A stretch of 64,000 bases of DNA. Origin: Ctena decussata. Lineage: Eukaryota; Mollusca; Bivalvia; Lucinida; Lucinidae. The DNA lies in the NCBI GenBank assembly GCA_963989385.1, contig OZ022501.1:86350979-86414978 (forward strand), written 5' to 3'. The position numbers were made by a program, and so were the translations under genes. Numbering within the stretch: position 1 is the stretch's first letter; each line of letters opens with the position of its first letter. This document shows, in pieces, positions 38,401-50,400 of the stretch. A model generated the notes under the pieces. It ran no database searches, was not told the DNA's origin, and saw nothing but the letters and a program-made list of their open reading frames with translations.

Positions 38401-41400
38401 AAAACACACTTCACAGGTCATACTTCACACTTAACTGTTCATATAATTTTTCTATCATGCAGTCCAAACTCTGGAACCAATGGACAGATTTACAGGTGCG
38501 CAAGGGCTCCTGGAGAAAAATACAGCCACATCTAATATACCTAGGCAGAGAGCTGTAGCACTGCGAATAATAAGCGTTCAGGACAAGCTTATAACGTCGT
38601 TAACGTCATGAAAATCATCAAATATGTCACGTGTAGTAGGGTCCGTTTATGACGTCACAAATGAGTATTTAAGATGCCAGACTGTCAAAAAATCCATTTT
38701 CAGTCACAGGAAACATCAATATACGAAAAAGTCAAATTCATCAAATTCTAAGACAGGGCCGATTTTTACCCTTCGTGAACCTACTCCTTTCTCCTGTATT
38801 GCCTGAGGTTTCTAGCTGTTGTTCGAACAATTCTCGTAACAATGGTCTCCAAGCTGCTCAGCAGAACGGATCCATCGCTGCACCTCCTGGCAACGAGTCT
38901 TTCTTTGAGTTTTAAATTTTAGACAAACTTTCATTTTAGATATGAACTGCGACACAAGAAAGCAAACAAAGTGGTTGTGTGCCCAGCGCAGATTCCGATC
39001 AGCCTGGACATCCACCCGGTCTTAGCAGAGTCTTCGCTATGAGCTTAAAGGGTAACTAAGGGTCTCAGCTACATCCATGCGAACAGTGAAGACTCTGATC
39101 AGACTGGGCGGATGCCCAGGCGCGTCTGAGTCTGCAATGGGCGCAAAACCACTTTGTTGGTTTTCTCATGTCGCGGTTCAATATATTGATTTGATATAGC
39201 TTAAAGAGCATTCCAGACTTTTTGGAAGCTTCTTTTATTCATGAGAATATTTGAATTGATCAAAACAATAAATACAAAGAAAACATTGCTAGCACATACT
39301 GAAATGCACTGAAACAGTCTTGTCGAGAACAAATCAGTTAACATAAGGGAAATCATCTGGAAAAAATAATTATGTCTTTTCAAGGGAGGCAACAAGAAGC
39401 GAAATAACACTTACAAATAACAATAATACGGAAGCGCCTTAGCTCTGCATAAATCAGATTTGAAAAAAAAATATTTGAACTATACTGCACATTTGTTGCT
39501 GTTTAATGAGTTTTGATTTACAGTTTTTAGAATTCTTTTAGTGTTAACTTAAAGACTATATTTAAGGCTAGCAAAAGCAAGCAAAATCATTAAAAAAAAG
39601 ACAATTGTTGCAGATTAAATGGAAGTGTGTTTCGTTATATGTCTCTAGTTGAAGAGTTGACAATAACTGTCCTGAATATGACTCACGTCAGGAGATGGCT
39701 TTTATATAAGCCCTTTGCTTACTGTCAAATCCTGTATTATTATTTATTTTTGTACTACATATATCTAATTTTCATGAATAAATTATTGTTTAAACCAATA
39801 TGACTCACGTGAGCTATGTCAGTAGGCACCCACAGCCGTAATATTGATACTGGGTAGCGACAATGAACTATCTCAAAATTGGGCTGTCCGATTTGGAATT
39901 AAAAAAATGGAATGCGGTCAATTTTGAAATTGACCTGATTTCAAAATAGTTACCAACGTGGTGCACTATTTATTTGTGTGTATTGAACCGAAAGTAGATA
40001 TCAAAAGTAGATCTACGTCGAAAAAAGAAAATTTTGAATATCAGGGGCCGTATTCATAAAACGACTAGAGTGGTTGCTATGCTGTTGCTAAGGCTAAATT
40101 TCTTTGAAGGAAATTCCCTACAACTATGCAATTTGCTCTGGAGGAACAGTCTTACAAAGACTGTTCCTCCAGACCAAATTTCATAGTTGTAGGGAATCTC
40201 CTTTATAGATATTTAGCCTTAGCAACCGCATAGCAACCATTTAAGTCGTTTTATGCATACTGACCCTGGATCTGTTTTCTGTTGTATTTATATGACCAAC
40301 AAGAGACAGAGTGCTAGTATTCACAGTGCATGCGACGGGAAAAAGACAAAGATTAAATATTCCCTGGCCTTTGATATTATTGGCTACATTTTGACTTACG
40401 TGTTATTTGACCAATGAAATCATGTAAAATGTGGAACAATATCAAAATTATACGCGTCTGCGACGCGAAAAAAAAAAATGCGAGTTTTAACTGTCATATA
40501 CGAAATCATAAACCATAGTCTTTTAAAAGATTCATGAATACCTTCTGAAATGTACTTTCTTCTATAACAAAGACTACAAAGACGATGAAGTCATACGATT
40601 TCGTCGAATAAGTATAAGAATAAGTATTACTATAACGCTTCGAAAACGACAACATTTCGTTTGCTTTTATATTGCAGCCGCCGTATCCTTTTGATTCTGA
40701 ATACAAAAATCCCTGTTGGACAGAAGGGGGGTTCTTGCGATGTTTACCATATTTCTTCATTATTGGAGTAAAGAAATGTGGAACTTCAGAGCTATGGAGA
40801 AAGATAAAGGAACACCCAGACTTTGTAAGACCTACATTTGGGAAGGAGGCACAATGGTTTGCCAAACGGCGCTTTAGTGAGATTTTATTTTATTTATTTA
40901 TTTATTTTTACTTTATTTTCTATTTTCATATTTATAATTGTTGTGAATGTACGTTAAACTAACGTCAGATTTAGCGATATGCATTGTCATTTTGTTTTAC
41001 TTGTTTATGTGCGTAAAAGTAATCACTCAACAGAATCTGAACAGTTCACAATGCTTCTTCTTCGCTCATTCCAAACGATTTTCATATACGATCTAACGGA
41101 CATTGGTGCCATGACCAGGATAATAAATATACAAAAGTTGCAAACACAAAGAGAGGGACATCGAGGTTTCATGGAGAGGGTTTTGCAGAAAAAAGATATT
41201 CATATTCGTTTCATGTCTCAGTTTTTTTTGTCAGAACGTACAGTAATATCAACAAAATGTTAATCAGTCATATTGGGCACTATCAGACTTGATTTTGCTA
41301 TTTTCTATATTGCATTTGCTAATCTAATTATGTAGCAAACAGTATAGCAGAAACCATAGACCACAATTCCTTACAATGCGAAATGTATACAGTATGATAT

Positions 41401-44400
41401 AAACAATATATGTCTTCTGTAAACTAACAGCGAACAGAACACAAAATTTAATGCAGAGTACCGCACATTATAAAGCAGAACAGTGGATAGTTAAAATACT
41501 TGCTGAACAGACCTAGTCCCGGTTGTTCAAAACAAACGACGTCGTTAGTTAACGAAACTTTAAAATTTCAAACGTATTGTTCGCTGCATTTTACATTGGA
41601 AAATGCTCTTCTCAATTTTTCAGTCAAAAAAAAAATAAGAATAGCATTAGTTGTTTTTATGTGTGATAGAGGACTTAATGAATCACTGACTAACAAATCA
41701 CTGACTTCGTTAAGCTAAAGATGCTTTGAACAACTGGGGCCTGAGCAGGTGAACAATGACAATGACGGGACCCGGGACCCGGGACCCGGGACCGTATTTT
41801 AGCTATATATTTTAGTTGGTTGGGACCGGAGCCTTTTTGTCTGTTGCTTGGTCCACCGGGGCTCAACTGGTGACCTTCTTTTGCTTCAGATTTCCAGTGG
41901 GGTTGTTTGGCAGGACAGGGATCTCCACCGGTCAGACGGCCCGTTGTATCTGTTGAGTCCTCGTCTTTGCTTCTTCATGGTGTTGAAATTTGATTTATGT
42001 GTTTACCGTGATGATTCATTGACGAGTTAGAGGGTTATCATGCGAACCGAACAACCAACTAAATGTTTTGTACCACATCAGAAACTGAGGGTGAGGTTGG
42101 GCCTGTAAAATCGATTTAAGCCCCCCAGTAATTCATTACTGACCGTTCCAAGGCGGTAGTTCTGTTGTGGTTCTTTGTTGCCTGTTTTTGGTGTCAGAGT
42201 TTCTGTGATGTTTTACCTTATGTATGTTATCATTATTTTTGGTTCGGTTTCGGTTGCTGAGTGGCCACCTTTTGGGAACAAGCTGCTCACTCGGTTGGCC
42301 ATATGTTCTCTGTATCTTGATTATTTGTAATCTTAGTTGTTTCCAACTATGGTTTGAGGGCTGGATTTGGATTTTGATTGTTTCAGTTCCTGGTCTTTGC
42401 ATACTTTTTACTTTTATAAAACGACTAAGGCTAAATTTCTATGAAGGAGGTTCCCTACAACTATGGAATTTGCTCTGGAGGAACAGTCTGAAAAGGACTG
42501 TTCCTCCAGAGCAAATTCATAGTTGTAGGGAATCTCCTTTATAGAAATTTAGCCTTAGCAACAGGAAAGCAACGACTTCAGTTGTTATATAAATATGGCC
42601 CCAGATTACCAATTAGCGTATTTGCCGGTGTTCTTTTCAGACAAAGGTCGTAAGAACTTTGATACATATATTGACATGTTCCGAAATGTGGCTTTCGAAT
42701 TACAATACCTAAAGAAGAACCAGTCGGGAAACTTGATAACAGGTGAGAAAATTGTACATGTTTCTGATTTAACTCATTCAGGGCAAATAACCCCTTTAGA
42801 CAAAATAGCTGATTTTACTTCAAAGTAAGTCTATGAAAGTTCAGCAAAATTTCCCAGACATAAAAGCTCTACAGACGTAGTAACGGATATTGACAAAAGC
42901 AGTTATAGGCCATTTGCTGTCTATAAAACAGGTCGTTTTGCAAAGTTTCCTTTTTATTACTGGTGATAAAATTGATGGTTTATCTCCACTGGTATTTTCA
43001 AACTAATACATAACTGGAAACTGATTTTCAGAATTTTATCTTGTCAATTTTTTGCTTTTGCCTATTAAATCCTTTACAAAAATTTACAGATTTTTCAGCT
43101 TAAGTAAGGGGGAGTACAATAATTTAATGTAATAGCTATAAGCAATGCCCATATATGCATTACAAACAAGGAATGTTTCTATAGATAAATTAATCCTATT
43201 CATCACCAATCAATTCTCTTCCCAACCAATAAATAAATGAACTTCATTTTTACTCAGATGAAAAGATTAACAGGTATGCAGGTACCATTGAGTAACTCAG
43301 TACAATTAACTAAAAATTGACATAGGTAAACACTGACCATTCAAAGGCTGTTACATAAATAAACTTACTCCCCTGTAAAATACAGTTAAAATATCCTCTA
43401 AAAATGGGCAGTTTTCAAAAGAAACATTTTAGTTTCAAACTATAATTTTGAGGAAAATTATAGATTAGTTATGTATAAGATAGACATTAAAGATGCCCTT
43501 TACTTCACAGTGATTGCTGTGGTAGTTTTAGAGATATTTAGCAAAATGACCTGTTTTATAGACAGCAAACGGCCTATACCCTGGTCTGCAGATACCGAAA
43601 TTTGTTCAATAACAACCCAAAACGAGACATTCCAAAACCCAATAAGTATGCGAAATTTGAGGAAAATCCGTCTGTAAATACTCTTTAGCCAGAGGAAAGC
43701 ACAAAAGAGTGGTTGTGTATAAAAACCCAAACCGCTCTACCCTACATCCACTGCAAGCACATTTGGTCATAACATAACGTAATCAACTATCAGCATGAAA
43801 CACCAGTGCAGAAAGTTCGCACTACGCTGTTAAAATGTTGGAACGCCGCTCGGAGGGTTATGCTAGTAATAAGGATTTATTTATTTATTTCCGTATTAAT
43901 CCTTACTTACGTCCCTGCTCTAATAAACGCCCCTGCCTCTTTTTCCAACAATAATCTTATTTTAACTACACAACCTGCAGATTCTCCATAAGTTTTAAAA
44001 GAGAGACAGCATGAAATCCTGTTTGCTTTTCTAGAGGACGTAACTCTTCCAGATGGGGTCCATTTTTCAAGGAAAGAATTTCCTCCTAGAGGACACATTT
44101 TTGTCCTTTAAAAGCGGACCCCTCCTGAGAAGTGAGGCATCAAACAGACGTAAACCATTCACCACAGTACTGGTCATTAAGAGTATTAGGCAGTTGCTCA
44201 TTAACTACTCTTTAGGAACTGAATAACGCAGCCTTTTGTAAAATGCAAAGCTTTGGGGTCGTTTTATGTTTAGTTATTTATCTATTTATTATTTTGCAGG
44301 AGAAGCGAGTCCTTCTAACCTCCACCTGAATACGCATTGGCGGTATTTGCCGGGTAATGAGAACCTAACAGAGCCTAGATATGTCAACTTGGACTATATC

Positions 44401-47400
44401 CATCATTTCCTTCCGAAAGCAAAAATAATTATCTTATTTAGAGATCCAGTTGAAAGGTATTTGACTACATTTATTTACTGCACGAGATGCAGTGATAGTT
44501 TGTTCCTTATTTGTTTGTCTTACAGATTCTCAATACAAGACTCAATGATTCCTAATTTCCAGAAATTATTTTATCCCCCACAAACTGTGTTTCTGTGTGT
44601 ATGAAGATATACTGTTTTCACGTTGTGAGTCTGTCCGTCCTTCCTTCTGTCCGAAATGCTCAAGGTTTCCGCTCAGTAACCTGATTTTTAGTGATTTGAT
44701 TTCATTGAAATTTATATGGTACTTGACCATCCACAAAAAAGGTTGACTTTTAAAAGAAAGATTATGCTTCAGTTAGGACAGGAGTTATAGCCTCTGATAG
44801 ACGTGAAAATTTGCAAATCTTCAGTTTCCGCTCAATAACTTAAGTTTAGTGGATTTCTTTGAAGTTTCAATGTATCATGACCATCAACAAAATACAGGTT
44901 GAGTTCGAAAAAGGTGTTACGCATCTGTTTGGACAGGAGTTATGACACCTGATAGATCCGAAAAATGGGAAATATTTGGTTTCCGCTCAATAACTTAAGT
45001 TTAAATGACTGGATTTCTTTGAAATTTATATTACACATGACAACTGGTAAAATACAGGTTGAGTCCGAAAATGGATATTATGCATCAATATTGACAGGAG
45101 GTATGTTCACTGACAGGCCTAGAAGAATTAAAAAAACATTAGTTTCCGCTATATAACTTAAGTTTAAATGAACGGATTCTTCTGAAATTTATTAGGTACA
45201 TGAAAATACAGGTTGAAAAAAAGTGGTTACGTTTTGATTTTGGCAAGAGTTATGGCCCCAAATACATAAAAAAATGCGGGAAAAATTGGTTTCCACTCTG
45301 TAACTTCAGTTTTAAAGATCAAATTTCTTTGAATTCATATAATATATAACCATCATGAAATGCAGGTTGGAAAGGGGGTTGCGCATCAATTTGTGCAGGA
45401 GTTATGGCCCTTGAGACATCTGAAAAATGAAAAATATTGGTTTTTACTTCGTAACTTAAGTTTTAATAAGTAGATTTTTTTTAAAATTTACATGGTACAT
45501 GAACAATAGTAAAATACACGTTGAGTTTGAAAAAGGGGGTTATGCATCAGTTTGGACAGTTGTTATGACCCCTGATAGATCTGGAAAATATTTGGGTTCG
45601 ATTTAATTAGTGAAAATAAATGGATTATTTTGAAAATAATATGGTACATGAGCGTTAATGAAATACAGATTGTGTTCAAAAAGGGTGGTTATGCGTCAAT
45701 TTTGGCAGGAGCTAAGACCCCTGATAGACTTAAAAAGTGGAAAAAGTTTGGCTTCCACTCATATCCATATATGATTTGTTGTCCAGTCAAGGGAATTAAT
45801 CAGATTACACCATTTTACAGAAACAAAAACTCTTCGGCTATTTCCGCCGCTATGATGTACATAGCTCGACATGAACTTACACCTTTGATCACACCACTGT
45901 TTGGGGGTTCATATCTGTTAATTTAAAGAGTAACTACACTTCATATCTGTGTATCTAAACTATTCCAGAGTTGTCGCTGTTTAAATGGCTTACGAGTTCG
46001 GACTTACGATTTAGATACTTCGACTACTCTCATTTAAGTGCATGATGTGCTAGTGCTGATTAAATTTTATATTCTGGCTAATGGGTCCAGTGTCGGCTCT
46101 AAACTGTGTTACTGATAGATTAAGCGGGGATTGGGGTGAGGGAGGGGGTATTTTGTGAGCCCTGCTAACTGCCATATCTATTTGTTTTTCTGCACCTTGA
46201 TAACCGCAGTTAGAAGTTTAACGGCCATCACCCGGCAACACCAGCTTCAGTGAGATGTGCAATACCAGCCATGGCCCCTAGCAGTGGCTACTCTATTTTC
46301 AATCTGACTTAGATTGAAATCTGATTCCAAAGGATCAGAGATTATATAAACTGTAGTGTGATGGTGTAAGGCGAGACATTTAACGGTCGCCAGACATTTA
46401 TTTTGCGAAACCCGCTTCTGCATCATCTTCTAGGTGCAAACAGGGTGTACAATTAAGCTCGCTGAGGAACATCATATTAAAGCGAAATAGCAGGTGGAAA
46501 TGTTAATTCTATGACGCTAGTATTGCCGACTTGGATAAATCTTAATCACTGTAATCATATAGCATAAAAGATAAAGAAAGTCGTCTCTTGATTTTCAAGT
46601 GAGAACTTTTATTTCACTCATGAAGACCAGAAGCGATAGCTTTCCTCGAGGCTTAGGCATACAAGGCAATATTACTTTTGATGTTCATTCGTTGAAATAA
46701 AATTAGAACCCACACTGATAATAAAAAATCAAATTACTGTTTCAAAGATCCGAGTTTTGGACTTGAAATCCAGTAAAAGTGGTAGGAAAAATCCGGAACA
46801 CTGTGGGAAAGAATCATCGACACAGAATTAGTGTGAAAAAGTCATTTACTTTCAGTTGGAACGCAAACCCTCGAAACGCGGTGGTTGTATTTACAACGGT
46901 GGACCCTTTCACATAAAAATAGGCCCTAAAATGGCGAACATGGTTCTTGACGAAATTTCCCATTATTCTCAAATGTATTTAGAAGCATTGACTGTATAAA
47001 ATGATTTAACACATAAAATCGCGTTGCTTACTAGTATTAAGCAGGCTTTCTCACTAAAATTAAGGGCCATAATTGCTCGAAATGCTAAAATATTCATCGC
47101 CACCAAAGTACAATACTCTATCTTAATTTTACCGAAAACATGCATCAGCATAAAACATAATTAACAGAAAGCTGAGACTTTCTCCAATGCGTACACCCAT
47201 GCCATCGAAATCTTAATTATTCCCCCTTTTTGCACGTGAAATTTCAAGCAATATCGTTTTGGAACATTTTTAAATTGCAAAATGAAAGATGGCATCTGTG
47301 GTATTAACGCTAAAGAAACGGTCTTGCACGTGCTATGAGCCCCAGCATTACTTACGGGAAAGCCACAATTTGGACAGAAAATTAAGGTCGACAGCTTCTC

Positions 47401-50400
47401 AAACATTAGCTCAGATTGCTAAATACCTGGAGAGGAGAAAAATTACGGAGTTTAGTGAGCTAAAATAGACTACAAACTGGTAGAACGTACCTCACCTGAC
47501 TGCTGACCTGCCACTCCAATCTATGACAAAAATATCCTTTTCAAACTTTATTTATCTTTCAAACAGTCATCTGTTATCTGTCAGATAATTTATTAGGTCA
47601 CTTTGTTGTGACGTAATCATCGATGAAGATGACGTATTCATATTATTTAGAGCTATAGGCAGCCGGCATGTCATGTATACGGATTATACGTCAACCAAAT
47701 AATTGCAGTAGAACACGGTACGAAGTAAGAGAGTTTTTTTTCTTTTTTTTCATTTTGTTTGTCTAGTTTTCGAAAGAATTTTAAATCAGATTTTATAATT
47801 TGCTCAACAATTACCAATGACATATACTTAAATGAGAAAGAAACAAGAAACGAGCCGGGCGGGGATGGAAGGAGGTTGAGTGGTCAGGGATGGAAGGAGG
47901 TTGGGCGGCCGGGGACGGGGAGGGCGGGTGGGGGAACTGCAGCACTTCCTACATCATGTTTAGACTAACTAATTCCTATTTCATCTCAGATATATCTACA
48001 AATGAGACGAAGATGAGTTGTTATACATAAGTATCATATGAATTTCGTCTGGAATTATGCCTGTAGTGATGTTGTGGTACCTAACATGACTTAAACAGTC
48101 GTTGCTTTCACAGCGTGCTCTCTCTCCCTCTCTCTCTCCCAATTCAATAGAAACTTTTTGGCTACATCGTTGCTGCACACACTGACATAAATAACATTTG
48201 AATTTTGAAAGAGGACTCCTTTTTTATTTGAAAGAGGACTCTTGTCGCATGTGACAACAGCAAAAACTGCTTAGTCTGACAAGGCTGTTTCAAAATTAAA
48301 ACCGGTTTATATAAACGAACAGCAAACCGTGATTGGCTGATTGGTTTGCAAGAATACCTTTCCATTCTGAAATAATCTTGCGGCTACGAAGTTCGACGAT
48401 GAGCCTGAAAAGGGTGTCGTAGTGCGTAGGTGCGTTGGTGGGCGAGGGGGAGAATGTGAAGGGAAAATTGGAGGCTTGTTACATCTACATGTACGTGCCA
48501 TCCGAATTTGGCACGTGGCACAAAAACCAGCCATAATACTGTACGTATAATTAAACTGTATATAAATCGCTCAACTTTGGCAAATACCATATCCTGAATA
48601 ATTGTTAAGACCATTGACGGTGTACCTAAACAGTCTGCTTGAAAGTTGAAAATAGCAGAGATGAGGAACTGTTAAAATATGCACGTACTTTGTATACTTA
48701 TTCAACCAACAGCAAAATGAGCATGAATAAAAAAACTGCCATCAAATATTCGAAACTAGAATGCACAAATGCAAGATGTTCATCTTTACACCCGTAAAGT
48801 TTCTGATTCTCAGAAAGTAAGAAAAAGGTGAAAACCTTCCCGCTCTTCACCACATTTGGTAGCTTAGAGTGTTAAATTCGAATGTGGAGGCCGCTGGCTC
48901 GATTCCTATCATCGCCTAATGAATGTGTTTGAACTGTTATCGATTCTATTCCGAAATCGACAGTCTAGGAGTTTACTTTCAGGACACAAGAGTATGAAGA
49001 ATAAATCAGAGATGAGCTTAAAATGTACTGGATCGTCTTTTACGTTTGCATACGGGAATATTTGTGTATGCAAAACTTTCAAATCTTTTAATGACCTTTC
49101 AGATACCTGGGACTGCTAGTCAAACAAAGATAAGACCACACAATTTCACAATTCTAATCGGCACACAAACGAAGAATGAACTGGAAAGAAATTGAGAGTG
49201 TACATGTAAATGTGCGGGCCTAGGGAGACTGGGTACACTTCCAGTGGAAGAATCTCGGCAATTTTGATTTATGCCTACCTTTCCAATGGGAGTCAACTCT
49301 TTTGGAACAGCATTTGCTTCTTTGGATGAACAGTGATTCTGAAGAATTTTCCTGTACAGGAAAACTATAAAGAAGTCAAAAAGGTTGTTCTCCTTTGTAG
49401 AAAGGGCAGTAGGAAATACATGAAGGCGTACCCACCGTGGCATATAAGATTTTCAATTCTAACAAACATGCAGGTCCAAAATCTGTCAAATATTTCCACT
49501 GTTGTGATTTCTTTATCCGCGTGTTTCTAGACATCCTGAAATTAATTATGGATTTAGGATATTTAAAAGTAAGGAATAAACATGATAAGGGACGAGTCAT
49601 TTATTACCAGGTGGGGGCCGGGTACATTTAGAGCGGGCGGGGGGGGCTGGAGGGTTCGGAATGTTGTTTGTTTTGTGATGTGCTGGGAGGGTCGGAAATC
49701 AATATGCCTCGGAGCCGGGTGGGGGGGGGGGGGTCATATATTCTATTTGGCATATTGTGGGGGGGGGGGGTCAGAATTCTTCTATCAGTCTTTATTTTTA
49801 CCCCTAAAATTTCATTTTCCCTCAAATTTCAGACTCTTTTCTTTCAACTCAAAACTTAAAGACAATATATTTTTGGGAGGGGGTGGGGGGAGGGGGTCAG
49901 CTTCAGATCTCAAAACAGACGTTTTCATTGATTCGCTACATTTGCTTTAGAAGAACAGTATGAAAGTGTCTATAAATGCATGTAAGTAGATGATTTCGTA
50001 ATTAAATTTAATGCCTCCATTTGTGATATCAGCTGTCTAGGTGCCTTTTCATCTGCAAAACTACTGTGGCTTCAAGGGGCTGCACCCCCAGACCCCCGCC
50101 ACCCAGAGGCCCAATTAATATCATTCACAGTTATAATTATTAAACATTCAACAACAGATTTCTGGATGGCCATTTACAGAAGAAAGTGCAAGAAATGCAG
50201 ACAAAGTTTAGACCGACCATGATTAATTAACCTGTTAGAATAAGTAAATGATCTTGGTGTTGCATACAGGTTTTCTATTGAGGTCAGTCTGACATAAAAT
50301 AGGTAATATGGTGTGTGTGTGGGCGGAGGGGGTGGGGGGAGGCGGGCGTGAGGGTAGCAGGGATTGGACGATTGGGGGTCATAAAGTTTTTTGCCACCTA

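Noticed and set aside
48860..48915. tRNA-like GGTAGCTTAGAG and GGCTCGATTCC
   Set aside because: Weak arms and no repeat partner; left unnamed.
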